A stretch of 64,000 nt of DNA, taken from NCBI GenBank assembly GCA_004335835.1, contig RWJK01000419.1, positions 1-64,000 on the forward strand, read 5' to 3'. How positions within the stretch are numbered: position 1 is the stretch's first letter; each line of letters begins with the position of its first letter. The stretch comes from Scenedesmus sp. ARA3. Lineage: Eukaryota > Chlorophyta > Chlorophyceae > Sphaeropleales > Scenedesmaceae. The position numbers and the translations under genes were made by a program. A model generated the notes under the pieces. The model was not told the origin of the DNA and ran no database searches. It was given only the letters and a program-made list of their open reading frames with translations. Shown here piece by piece: positions 12,501-23,640 of this stretch.

Positions 12501-15500
12501 TTGCTGCACAGCTCAGGTTCTGCACACCCCTGACTCAACAACGGCTGCTGCTGCCTCCCCTTTGCTTCAATTGCGCAGGTGGCCGAGCACTTGCAAGCCC
12601 TAGGCAAGCACGTAGGGATTCGTGTTGCTGCTCTAGTGGGCGGCATTGCTCCCGTGAAGCAGGAGCGTCTGCTGCGCAGCTGCCCGCCCGTGGTTGTGGC
12701 AACGCCTGGGCGGCTGTGGGACCTGATGCGCCACGGGCACAAGCACGTGTCGGAGCTGGATCAGCTGAGCTTCTTCGTGCTGGATGAGGCAGACAGGATG
12801 GTGCAGCAGGTGCGTGTTCTGCTGGTCTGCCGCTTGCACAGACATCCATAAACACGGATTGCCCAGCTACAGGTTTTGTTGTTGCTGCGTGCATAGACTG
12901 TTGTGGCCGCCCGTGGTTGTGGCCACGCCTGGACGGCTGTGGGACCTGATGCGGCACGGGCACAAGCACGTGTCGGAGCTGGATCAGCTGAGCTTCTTCG
13001 TGCTGGATGAAGCTGACAGAATGGTGCAGCAGGCGGGTGTCTTGTCTGTTTTTGTGCACTGTACACGTCAGCACTAAAATGTGTTCAAAGAACACAAGCA
13101 CGTGCCTGAGCTGGACCAGCTGAGCCTCTTTGTGCTGGATGAGGCAGACAGGATGGTACAGCAGGTGCGTATCTTGTTTGTTGTTATGCCACTGCACCGC
13201 CATCTCATTGAACAGGTTGTTAGGGCACAAGCAGTTGCAGAAGCTGGACCAGCTGAGCATGTTGTTGGGTGTTGTGTTACGGCGCCATCAGCACATCAAA
13301 CAGTAGGTTTATCGGGCACAGCCATGTCTAGTTGCTGGACCAGCTGAGCTGCTTTGTGCTGGATGAGGCAGACAGGATGGTGCAGCAGGTGGGTGCATTG
13401 CAACTGTTGAGTGGTACCTTGTGCTGCAGTCTCAATTTCAACTTGCAGGATCAGCAGCTGATCCTTGCTCGACATTTTTTCAGCCTTGTTCTTTCCTGTA
13501 TTTCCAGGCACAGTGCAACAATTGGCAACCCGAACTGTGTTTTGCTGGGTGCAGGGCCACTACGCTGAGCTGTCCAGCATCCTGGAGCTGCTGCCAACGC
13601 CCGACAGGGCCTCAGCCAAGGCGGCAGCAGCAGCAGCAGAGGTGGAGGAGCAGCGGCGGCTGGACGAGGCAGCAGCGCAGCACAAGCAGCAGGGTGAGGA
13701 AGAGTCCGACGGTGAGGGTAAAGGTGAAGATAAGGATGAGGCAGATGGTGAAGATGAGGAGGGAGAAGAAGAGGAAGCAGACGGAGAGCAGCAGCAAGAA
13801 GAGGATGATGATCAAGAGCAGCAGCAGCAGCAGCAGAGGCCAAACAAGAAGTACCACGGCAGGGGGCAGCACCAGCCGCGGCAAAAGCAGCAGAAGCGGC
13901 CGCGCGGGCAGCACCACCTGCTGCAGACGCTTGTGTTCTCTGCTACCCTGGCGCTGCCTGCGGCGCTGCACAAGCGGCTGCGGCGCGGCGGCGGTGGCTC
14001 AAGCGGCGCGGCGTCACTGGAGAACCTCATGGACAGGTGCTATTTAAGGTGTTATGTATGTGTATTTTTGCTCGGTCATAGTGTTCTTATTTAGGTGGCG
14101 TATTTAGGTGGCAAACTTTCCAGCTGCAGCTGATCTGTTGCATCCAGGGTGGCTGCCTCATCTCTCATCTCCTTCACACATACAGCGCCATATTGTGTGT
14201 GCCGCAGGCTGTCCTTCCGTGAGCGCCCCGCCATCATTGACCTCAGCCCCTCCAGCCAGCTGGCAGCGCGTGTGACTGAGGGCGTGCTGCACACGCTGGA
14301 AGAGGAGCGGGATGCTACGCTGTACTACTTGCTGGCGCGGCACCCTGGGCGTGCACTGGTGAGTGCAGGTTCAGCACACTTGATCCGATCCCGAACGAAT
14401 GTGATTGAACGGGTGTCACAGTATGATGCGCGCGGTATGATGCGCGTGACGCCACACTATACCACCTGCTGGCGCAGCACATCGGGCCGCGCGCTGGTCA
14501 GCAAGTCAATGAGCGGGCCAGAGTGTTGCCGCCTGCCAGAACCATCATGATGTTGTGTCAATCTGCGTGTACTGGTGAGGCTCGCGGCTTGTCCTGTGGC
14601 TTGCCATACTGCAGACAGCCGCCGTGCAGTGCGGCACACTACCGCCGTGTCTCGGCTTCGCATATTGCTGCAACCGCTTTACTTGTGCTGCTGCCACACT
14701 GCAGGTGTTTGTGAATGCTGTCTCCGCGGTGCGCCGCGTGGCTGCACTGCTGAAGCTGCTGGGGCTGCCGGCAGTGGCGCTGCACGCGCAGCAGCAGCAG
14801 CGGCAGCGCCTCAAGGCGCTGGACAGGTTCAAGAGCCACGAGCATGGCGTGCTGGTGGCCACAGATGTGGCGGCACGCGGTCTGGACATCCAGAACGTGC
14901 AGGTGCGGTTTCAAACCTGCTGCTGACAAAACAAAACGTTTGCTTTTCACAGTCGCTGTGTACTTCCACATTGCTGGTGACACAGCTGCACTTGTCTGGG
15001 CTGTTGCTCACAATTGTGCGCGCCACAGCACACTGTACAAGTATCAATTTGTGATCAGCAGGAGCTAGCCCATGCCTGCATGGCGATCTCATGTTGCTCG
15101 CTGCTGCTGCTGCTGCTGCTGCTGCTGTGTCTGGCATCCAGATCGTGGTGCACTACCAGCTGCCTGCCTCGGCAGACACCTACATCCACAGGAGCGGCCG
15201 CACAGCACGCACAGGCGGCGTGGATGGAGTGGTGCTGGTGAGTACGCAGCAGCAGCAGCATTGCCACGGCAACATGCTCCTGCAGTTGTGCTGCGGTATG
15301 GCAGGGCAGCCTTGCCAGAACTACAGAAGAGACTGCACATGTGGGGTCGATCGGGGCTCATTGATGCTTGCGTGTTTGCGCACTGCTGCTGCCCTGTGCT
15401 GCAACTGCTGCTGTCGCAGTCCATGGTGACGCCGAGTGACGCCTCCCGCTGGGCTGCGCTGCGGCGTGCGCTGGAGGGCCAGGCGGCTCCTCCCAGCTTC

Positions 15501-16741
15501 CCCATTGATGACAGGGTGCTGGGCCAGGCCAAGCAGCGCGTGGCGCTGGCAGCAAAGGTGAGCATGTAGCAGCGCGTGTGTCTTATTGGGGGTTGTGCTC
15601 AATGCATCGAGCTGCAGTAGACGTTTGCAGGCCAAGCAGCGCGTGGCGCTAGCAGCAAAGGGAAGAGTCCTTGTGAGGGGATGGATGCTGCATGCTGGCT
15701 CGATCAAAGCACACATCAACGCCGTACCTCAATCTTGCCTCCCTCATTTCCATGACTGATGCCGACTGTTGCCCGCTGTTTGTTGACTGCTGCTGACTGC
15801 AGATCGATCAGATCCAGCGCCAGGCACGCAAGGCACACGCAGAGACAAGCTGGGCTCGCAGCAATGCAGATGCAGCAGGTATTGCCCTGTCAGACTCAGA
15901 TATAGAAGATGAGGGCCTCTCAGACCTCACCACAGCAGCAATCTCTGCAGCAGGTGCTGGCCGCAAAAAGAACAAGAAGGGTGCGGTGGCAGCAGGGTCC
16001 GAACTGGGGGTAGAGGACCGGCAGGAGTCGCAGGCGGCTGCTGAGCGGGCACATGCAGCAGGGCAGTTGACCGCGGGGCTGGCTGCTCTGCAGCGACAGC
16101 TGGCAGCAGCGCTGTCAATGCCGCTGCAGGCGAGCATTAGCCACAAATTTTTCACAGGAGGGCTGAGTGCTGGTGCTGTGGCTGCAGCAGCAGCTGCCAG
16201 GGCAGGGGAGGTGGCAGCAGCAGCTGGTGAGGCGGAAGGCGAGGAGCAGGATGCAGCAAATGGGGTGCTGAAGCCGCATTCTGTGCTTACAGTGGATGCG
16301 ATTGCTGAGACAGTACAACTGGCAGCACGGCTCAACCAGAGCAGAGCTGGCCAGATTGCAGCAGCAGGTGGCACGGGCGGCCTTGCCAGCGCTGGCAGCA
16401 AGCGCAAGCAGCAGCAAGCTTTGCAGGAGAGCAGCAAGGCCCGGCGCAAAGCTGCTGCTGCGCTGGTGGCTGCAGCAGCAACCAAAGGGGATGCAGTTGC
16501 GCGGGGCCTAGCAGGTGTGGTCAAGAAAGTGAGGAAGCAGGGCGGGGGCAAGCAGGGCGCGAAGCATGCCGCAGCGCAGCAGCAGGTGCTGATGGCCCGC
16601 ATGTTGATGAGCAAGAATGAGAAGAAGCGGCAGCGGCGGCAGGGCGGCATGGTGGTGGTGCGACCTGGTGCGGCTGGGGGTGCATTTGGCAGGGATGCGC
16701 AGGGCGCGTCTGCGCTGGATGTGCTCAACATGAGCCGCTAG
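9545..16741 (+). CDS. DDX24/MAK5: DEAD-box ATP-dependent RNA helicase, DDX24/Mak5 family
   Basis: Nucleolar helicase family needed for 60S ribosomal subunit assembly. Ten exons: 9545-9567, 9720-9907, 10459-11366, 12579-12809, 13555-14036, 14208-14358, 14705-14902, 15142-15237, 15420-15557, 15803-16741. They give 1117 residues plus stop. Visible motifs: Q motif (GFASPTPIQ), I (AQTGSGKT, about 297), Ia (PTRELALQ), TPGR, II (VLDEADRM, about 442), III (SAT, about 578), V ([10 protein letters not shown], about 713) and VI (HRSGRTAR, about 745). An acidic/Q-rich insert of about 100 residues between II and III is typical of this subfamily. The N-terminal 250 residues are K/A/Q-rich. The start rests on a 23-nt exon (MEAQQLTK) whose phase 2 fits the next acceptor. 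The basic C-terminal tail ends ALDVLNMSR. Introns 2-4, 6 and 9 contain copies of exon ends. Confidence 0.93.
9971..10175 (+). repeat. Two copies of DDX24 exon 2 3' end
   Basis: Blocks at about 9971-10042 and 10102-10172 repeat the exon 2 end ([18 protein letters not shown] then gtgggt). Both remain in frame and keep the donor. Confidence 0.88.
11572..12578 (+). repeat. Seven-copy ladder of DDX24 exon 4 5' end
   Basis: Copies of the exon 4 start begin at 11572, 11740, 11837, 12010, 12150, 12246 and 12411; the functional exon begins at 12579. Spacings are 168, 97, 173, 140, 96, 165 and 168 bp. Each copy starts just after a CAG acceptor, often preceded by the same TTCGCTGCAAATGCG tract, and encodes variants of [20 protein letters not shown]. 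Some carry breaks, for example an in-frame TAG in the 11837 copy. The repeat unit is exon start plus adjoining intron. Confidence 0.92.
12900..13395 (+). repeat. Ladder of DDX24 exon 4 3' ends (motif II)
   Basis: Downstream of exon 4, its 3' half recurs at about 12900-13032 (TPGR through DEADRMVQQ, nearly intact), 13090-13164, 13225-13262 (partial) and 13316-13388. Three end in ATGGT(G/A)CAGCAG followed by G(T/C)G donors. Copies shorten and diverge with distance, and contain the DEAD box without any helicase context. Confidence 0.92.
14440..14505 (+). repeat. Copy of DDX24 exon 6 3' end
   Basis: Diverged copy of the exon end that encodes [13 protein letters not shown], followed by gtcagc, 90 bp downstream of exon 6. 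The reading frame is damaged. Confidence 0.65.
15630..15665 (+). repeat. Copy of DDX24 exon 9 3' end
   Basis: Short block after CAG encoding [11 protein letters not shown], matching the end of exon 9 ([10 protein letters not shown] at 15557). Confidence 0.7.
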
Positions 16742-16999
16742 GGGCAGGATTAGTTCAGCACTGTTTGGTGGGAACTGGCGCAGGGATGATATGTTACAGT
16801 TCAGCACCGTGACGCTGGGTTCTAACGTGTCTGGTGTTGTTGCGGTGCACTGCGGTGCTACCCAGTGGGTGATGCACTGATGCACATTAGCAATGTAGCG
16901 TTGTGGGGTCTCTAGGTGGCTCGAGTGTCACTGGTTGTTGTTGAGTCTGTTGATTCTGTTGAGTAGGCCTGGCCACACTTTGTGTTGCATGCCTTGCAA

Positions 17000-17162
17000 G
17001 TGCCGCCAGCAAGCAGAAGCAGCACCCCACGGCAGCTTTGCAGGAAGCAGCAAGACTTGCCGCAAGGCATGGTGGTGGTGCGGCCTGGTGCTGCTGGCGG
17101 CGCTTTTGGCAGGGATGCGCAGGGCGCATCTGCGCTGGATGTGCTCAACATGAGCAGATAAG
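17000..17162 (+). pseudogene. Copy of the DDX24 C-terminal end including stop
   Basis: Repeats the end of the last exon: a degraded [15 protein letters not shown] block, then [20 protein letters not shown] and ALDVLNMSR with a stop. It lies about 420 bp beyond the functional stop at 16741. It is probably 3' UTR or intergenic. Confidence 0.85.
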
Positions 17163-17673
17163 CAAAGCTAGGGGTGTGAGAGGCTGGTTTGCAGAGACTC
17201 TTTGACGGGGATGTTGGGTTGCGCAGGGATGCCAGACGGTGCAGCCCGTTATTGGTAGGTCCTGACGTGTCTCGTGTTGTTGCAGTGCATTGCACTGCGG
17301 TGCATCATGCAGTCGTGCACACTGCCCCTACGTAGGTATGTGTGTATACAGGTATGTCTATCGCATGAACCCGTGCCACTGGACTGCTGTGCCTGCAAGA
17401 CGAGCCCACTCGGAACACCAGGAGCCTTCGGGCAGGGGGGCTTCTGGTTGAGCATTGCTTGAAGGTGCGCAGTTATGCATTCACCTTGTCTAAAACTGTC
17501 TTCTCACACTGACTCATCATATGGGATATGGTAGCGTTGCACAGGTTGTAACTTTGCTGTGGTCCTGAGTTTTTGATGTCATCTGGAAATTCACTTTGAC
17601 GTGGCTGTTCAGCCAAATCCGTCCAGCGAGACATTTTCCATGGCCGTGCAGTTGGAGATTTCTAGGACTGAAG

Positions 17674-17723
17674 TACTGTTGTAGTACTCCTCAGGTAGCT
17701 ACTTGACTTGAAGTACTACAGTA
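17674..17723. repeat. Inverted repeat (imperfect hairpin)
   Basis: Arms TACTGTTGTAGTACT (17674-17688) and AGTACTACAGTA (17712-17723) are complementary apart from a short bulge, with a 23-nt loop that holds the palindrome GTAGCTAC. The element is A/T-richer than its surroundings. Its function is unknown. Confidence 0.6.
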
Positions 17724-18125
17724 TCACAGTTGAGGAACCTGCCACGACTGGTGAACTGCAGCATGCGGCATGCACAGAGGTGTGCAAAGGCGCATCGCAA
17801 GACCAAGACATCACAGAGAGCATGCCCAAGGCCCTGAACGGCTGCTTCTGACAGACAACATACAGTGTCACTGGCAGTAGAGTAGGGTTAGGGTACAGCG
17901 CAGCTATCAGCGAGGATCAGAGGGATTGAGCACTACTAAATGCTGGCATTTTCAAACTTGTTACCAGTTGTGCAAGCATTCAAGCAGCAGGTGTGCCGTT
18001 CAGTGTTGTTTGCTCCACCGTCCGCAGGGTGAACGTCGCCTTGCAGCGACTAAAGGGACGTACAGCCAGCCTTCATAACATACTAAAAGCAAATTAATCC
18101 ACGCTTGCGCCCCGATCTGCCCACC

Positions 18126-21100
18126 ATGCGCATCGTTTTGCTGGCACTGGCCTTGCTGCTGTGCTGGTGTAGTCCATGTCAGTCCGCTCGCAACAAAGCC
18201 ACATGCGCTTTCGAGATCATCGGCAATGGGTTTGGCCTGGAAGGCCTGAAGAGCGTACAGCTGGACTGCAATGGTGACAGGCTCGTTGATGTTGGCATCG
18301 ACAACTCCACCATCAGTGAGCAGCACAGCAGGCTCTTCACAGGAGTGAATGTGTCAGCCGGTCAAGGATGCCAGCAAAAAGTTTCGAAAGGGTTGAATGT
18401 GACAGAGAGTCTACATTGGCTTGTCGAGTCACTGCCGTCAGCAGACTGGCGGCGCAGCATGCAGCATGTGAGGCTGCGCCCACTAGTGTACTTCTGTGGA
18501 GATGACGACTTGACCTTCAACACTGTCACAGTGAAAGATGTGCAGCTTAAGAAGGTACCACCAGTCAGCCTATGGGACAGCGATGTGGACGAAACCGTTT
18601 TCTGGGCTGATTGGCTGATTGCTCCGTACACAACACCCACAACTGAAACTGCAGTGCCGCGAGCAGATGGCCCGCCACGAGAGTGCTTGACAGACCCTGC
18701 CTTTTTCCTGGGCCAGTTTGTGTCCTACACCCGTGACAAGCTAAAGGGCAGCGTGACGTTGGCTGCTGCTGTAGGCTTTGGTGGGGGGGTTTTAGCAAGC
18801 ATGACGGGCGTGCTGCAAGGGAACGCCATCAGTACCTTGATTGTTGCAACCGAGAGCAGCACAATCCAGCTCAGAGACGCTGATATTTCATGGAACATGG
18901 GGTTGACAGGGACTGCTGTGCTCATGGTCGGTGCTTCCACCTTACATGTTGTAAACAGCACACTGTCCGGAAACATTGCTTTCGCATGCGGAGGCGCTAT
19001 AGCAGCATGGCCTGGCACCAATGTGAAGGTGGTCAACAGCAGGTTCACCAACAACGTTGCCGCTGGAGGGGGCGGCCTGTTTCTGTTTGGGAATTACACA
19101 ATTCATCGTAGCTACTTTGAGTTGCCCAGTGACGATGAGCTCCTTGCCGGCAACATCACCGCAGAACGTCAGATTCGTGAAGTGGCTTTTGTGTCTAGCC
19201 AGGCTGCTAGTGTGGAAGTGGCAAATACCACTTTTTCAGGTAACTGTGCAGTAGGCGGGATGGAGCTTGGGCGGCCTCTTGGCCTCCTGTCTGATACAGG
19301 CAGGGGTGGCGCAGTGTGGTCTGTGGGTAGCAACCTCATGTTGATGGCCAACACCACCTTAGATTCAAATGGTGCTAGTGCTGGAGGCGCCGTCAGCAGC
19401 GAGGCAGGCAATTTAACACTCGGTGACTGCTTGCTGCAGCAAAACTTGGCGTCCAAGTATGGCGGGGCAGTGACGGTCTGGCAAGGTTTCGCACACTTTG
19501 TTCACGGCACCAGCTTCTTGAACAACAAAGCCCAGGTGAAATGTTACTCCCCGCTGTACAAGAGGAGGGGCACCTTGGATGAACTGCCATCAACAATCAC
19601 CATTGGCCATTCTGCATGTACGAATAGTGTCACCAGTTGAAGATCATGTTGATGTTTAGTTTATCAGAGTCTCAATGCTACATGCCGCATGGCCAACAGT
19701 GCATTCCTTGCTAAAAGGCTGAGTCCCAAGCGCTATAGTGAAGAAGCATGCATGCATACGAGCCTAGGGAGCCTGACACAAAACAAAGTTGCAAGGCTGA
19801 CGCTGGCCATGAGCAACAACATCATCATATCATCATCATATCACTGTAGTCTGTGATTTGCAGCGCTCTGCTGTTGCTGTGCACTGCTCTGTGGTTGCAG
19901 AACCCTGAGTAACACATGCCATGCTCGGTGCTTGCCTATAGCCAGCACACTCGCAGTGAAACACTGTTGGGTGTGAGATTAAAGAAAAGGTTGTTGGGGC
20001 ATGTCCTTTTCGAATTCAGTCTGGCCGCCTTTGTGTGAAAAAGTGAAAAGTATCTGGATACACCCAACCCCTACACACGCGTCTGCGATTACGAGCTTGA
20101 ACACCCCGTGCTTTCATGGAAGCTAATCTTTATGGTGGAGATTGAGGGAACTTCTTGCTGGAATCTACTACAATGCAGGTGACATCTATCAAGAAAGCGT
20201 GCGTGGCCTAACTGGAGAATGGCCAAGAAACACAAAAAATGTGACGAGGGGTGTTTCTGCCATTGACTTTGTGAACTCCAGTTTCCATAAAAATTTAGGT
20301 GGCGAGGGTTGGGATGTGTATGCTGACAATGCCACCTCCATCTGGTTTGGCCCTGGTGTGAACATGCACAGGCAGAATGCATCTGTCCTTTGGAAGAGGA
20401 ACTGCACGGTTGGTGAAGGGCCTACTGGCGATGGCTCCTGCCTTGCGTGTCCTGCATTCAGCTACAGCTTTGCAGTAGGTGCCGAATGCAGCCAGTGCAG
20501 TCCATCTGCTCACTGTCCAGGAGGAGCGCTGGTGACACCGCTGTCAGGGTTTTGGCATGCGGCCGGAGGCAGGGAGGTTCCACTGTACGCTAACTGCTCG
20601 CTGGATGAAGTCATCAGGTGAAGACACAATTGTCAGATGATGCAGCGGTGGTGTGTAGCTTGTGTGTAGCTTGTGTGTTGCCAAGTTGCCATGGCAGGCG
20701 TCAACAACAGGTTGCAGATGCGCCAGGGCGGCGCTGTTTTGAGCCAGCAGCTGCATGTAGAACAACAGCACAGGCGAGGCAGGCTGCGCTACAGTCACAA
20801 TGCCCAAGGGTGCTAGCTAGCTACAGCATGCATTATTATGCAAAGTAGTTTGAAACGTTGTCCTGCTTCGCACCGCAGAAATGTGTTTGTACAGCAGCTA
20901 TAACTGCTTGTTGTTTGTGTAACCATCTGCACTGTGCCTGTTGACCTTCTGCATTCAATTGCCTACAGGTGTCCCAACCAGCAGGCCTGCAATCACAGTG
21001 TCTCTGAGCTTGTTACACGCAACCTTTACAACCCAAATGTCACCTTGGTGGCAAGCTCATGGGAAGAGTATGGGACGCTGCTGTGCAGCAACAAGTCTGG

Positions 21101-21618
21101 CTATACAGGCCTGCTATGCGCCTCTTGCAAGCCAGGATTTGGTCAGACAGATGCATTCACCTGCAGCGCTTGCCTGGGAGTGTCAGCTAATGGCCAAGGA
21201 GAGGTCAACCGAAGAAAGATTTGGGGTCTACTAGCCACCTATGGTGCGGCGTTTATCGTGGTCATCTGGTCAACGATATGGTGGGGTGTGCAGGAGTCAC
21301 ACACTCAGGAACCAGAACCTGACGACCGAGGCCGTGGCGTGCACGGTCATGGCATGCACGTGGTGGATGTCATCAAAGCCCTTGCCATATACGCACAAGT
21401 GAGTACTCGGAGGTGCAAAGCTGCTCGGTCATGTTATATAAGCTCGCCAACAGTTGCAGCCAACAGCGAAGCCTGCTGGTTCTAATGGTGCACCGCATCG
21501 GCAACTAGCATTGCTTGGAGCAATACGCCTGGCAGACATGCTTGGCTGGAGTTGCTGGGTTGATGCTGGGTCGATGCTGCACAACTCCCAAGGGCGTGCT
21601 CTGTGTTTGACCAGCTTG

Positions 21619-21661
<43 letters not shown>

Positions 21662-23077
21662 TAATGCCTGCTGCTGGTGCTGCTACTGTTTGTCGTGGCT
21701 GTTGCTGTCGTTGCTGCTACCCATGCCTCACAGTACTTTGCTGGAGTGATTGCCAAGCTACCTGTTGAGCTGCCAGATGCAGTCAGCACCACGTTTGGCT
21801 GGCTAGGTGCAGTTTGGAACAGTGCCTTTGGTGCAAATGGATCTCTTGACTGCCTGCTCACACCTGCACATGGAGAGCGTGCAGCAGCCCAGGCAGCCTA
21901 CAAAGGTCTCATCACACTGCTGCTGCCAGTTTGTCTGCTGGCTGCGACGGTGGTGTTACAGGCTGCTTGGTGGCTTGTATGGCCTATCTACATGAACATC
22001 GTCATGCAGGCAGTGCGCTGTCTTACAAAGCTTCCTTGCATGGACAGGGCAGTCATGGCAAAGTTGTTTGGCATTGGGAACGTCCTTGCAAAGCCAAGAG
22101 CTGGCCAGGAGATATGGCTCATGCACAAGCAGGCACAGCTAAGGCGGCACCCGTCTCTGAGGGAGTACCTGTCCATACGTTGGAATATCACTGTGCTTGT
22201 GGTGTCCTTCTTCTTCTACCCTAGCATTGCACGCGTGGGTGTTGGTATGTTTACCTGCCAGCAGGTGTGTGGAGATTGGTATTGGGTGTTAGACATGGCA
22301 CAGAGCTGCCCCACAAACCACCGGAACACACAGCACGGGCACTGGGCGTTGGGTGTCGGGGTGCCGGCTGTGCTGTTTGTTGTGGCGATGCCGCTGATTA
22401 TTGCTGCTTTGCTGTGGACAGCTGCACACAAGCAGATGCTGCAGCAGCCTAGATTCATGGAGAGATTTGGCTTCTTGTACAGCGACTATGAAGTCCACCT
22501 TAAGCAGCAAGCAGCAGCAGATGGTGCGCGGATGTTCCGCGACGTGCGTGCGTTCGCCAGCTGGTGCAGGCACCGCACAACCTTGGTATGGGACGCGGTG
22601 ATCCACTTGCAGACTTTTGCGCTCATGTTCATCTCCGTGTATGGCATGATGATGCACGAGTACCACCAAGTGCTCATTCTCACTGTGGTGTTTGGCATCT
22701 ACCTGATCCTAGTGGTGTGGCTGCGGCCTTTCAGGGTGCATGCCAACCAGCAGCTGCAGGCAGCAAGCACTGCAGTGCTGTTTAGCACCAGCCTGTGCAT
22801 GCTTACCTTCATAAAGCCTGATGGTTTGGATGCACAGCAGCAGAAGGGCTATGAGAAAGTCAAGGACGCAATGGGCGTGGTGGTGCTTGCAGTGAATGCG
22901 CTGTTTGTGGCGATTGGGTTGGTGCTGCTAGTGACATCTGCTATCAAGCTGGCTAAGAAGACGCTGAGCAAGGAGCAAGAGGCAGAGCAGCAGGGCAATG
23001 CCGAGGCTGAGCAGCAGCACCACCAGCAGCAGCAGCAGCAGCAGCAAGGGAATGCACGTGGTCTGGATGCTGCATGA
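18126..23077 (+). CDS. Secreted beta-helix (PMP-like repeat) multi-pass membrane protein
   Basis: Starts at the ATG at 18126 (CCACCATGC context) with a clear signal peptide (RIVLLALALLLCWC). Exons 18126-19535, about 20147-20617, 20969-21398, 21734-23077; roughly 1220 residues. Residues 30-470 carry N-glycosylation sequons and repeats of the GGAV/FxxN type seen in right-handed beta-helix (Chlamydia PMP-like) proteins. A Cys-rich section follows (CLACPAFSY, CSQCSPSAHCPGG, CASCKPGFG). Then come about eight hydrophobic helices, for example FIVVIWSTIWWGV, LLLPVCLLAATVVL and VLILTVVFGIYLILVVWL, and a polyQ tail. It is probably a cell-surface or endomembrane protein; its function is unknown. The exon 1/2 junction is unresolved: the strong donor at 19536 does not match the phase of nearby acceptors, whereas a weaker donor about 30 bases on does. 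Unlike its neighbours, it shows no exon-end copies. Confidence 0.72.
21622..21657. repeat. (CTG)n microsatellite in intron 3 of the beta-helix gene
   Basis: Pure triplet run about 75 bp upstream of the exon 4 acceptor (CACAG, 21733). Confidence 0.95.
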
Positions 23078-23087
23078 AACTGTTGTT

Positions 23088-23129
<42 letters not shown>

Positions 23130-23640
23130 GGCAATGACAGAGGCGCGGAAGCTCCGTAAGCACGTTGTTTGGCAGCAGCACACGTCGAGCTGTCCCTGCA
23201 TCTGTGGACGCAGCAGCAGCAGCAGCAGCAGCAGCACCAGCAGCAGCAGCACCAGCAGCACCAGCAGCGGCAGCAGCAGGTGGTTGGATGAGCTGCACTG
23301 CAGCGTTCAGCAAACGGATCCTGGATGGACGTTCTCTGCGCTGCAGCTGCAGGTGAGATGCAGACTGAGACTATCGGCTGATACGATGCAGGCAGATACT
23401 AGTAGTACTGCCATTTGGTGTGCTGCACAAAGGCTCGCTGTGAAGTGCATGCTGGACCTTGCTTCTGCCGCACATGCCGGCTTCTGCAGAAGCGCCAACT
23501 ACTGCTGTGTGACAGGACAGCTTGCAAACACTGCACGGCAGCGTAGCAGCATGTGGATCCAGCCAGCATCCGCATATTGCTGGCTTGATGCCTGTGACGT
23601 CAAGGTGCTCACTGCTGCTGCCTGTGTCACTTCATCTGCC
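23078..23640. other. Intergenic CAG-repeat region
   Basis: Runs of CAG at 23091-23128 and 23209-23280, each near a GTTGTTTGGCAGCAG motif. Low-complexity ORFs here (polyS, polyA) lack any other coding sign. No gene is seen. Confidence 0.6.

Larger units (their letters stand above)
16742..18125. other. Intergenic region after DDX24, no gene seen
   Basis: Contains a copy of the helicase tail (about 17000-17162) and a hairpin-forming inverted repeat (17674-17723). No credible ORF with family features was found. The 3' end of this stretch should hold the promoter of the gene starting at 18126. Confidence 0.6.

Noticed and set aside
11572..12600. Regular direct repeats with spacers, CRISPR-like at first sight
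   Set aside because: Repeats are about 100 bp, diverged, encode a helicase segment and begin at splice acceptors in a eukaryotic intron.
12900..13032. Second DEAD-box exon giving a duplicated motif II
   Set aside because: It lacks a clear acceptor and the next functional exon joins in phase to the first copy (12809); treated as a ladder copy.
17881..17895. TAGGGTTAGGG resembling plant/algal telomere repeat
   Set aside because: Only about two units in unique intergenic DNA; not an array.
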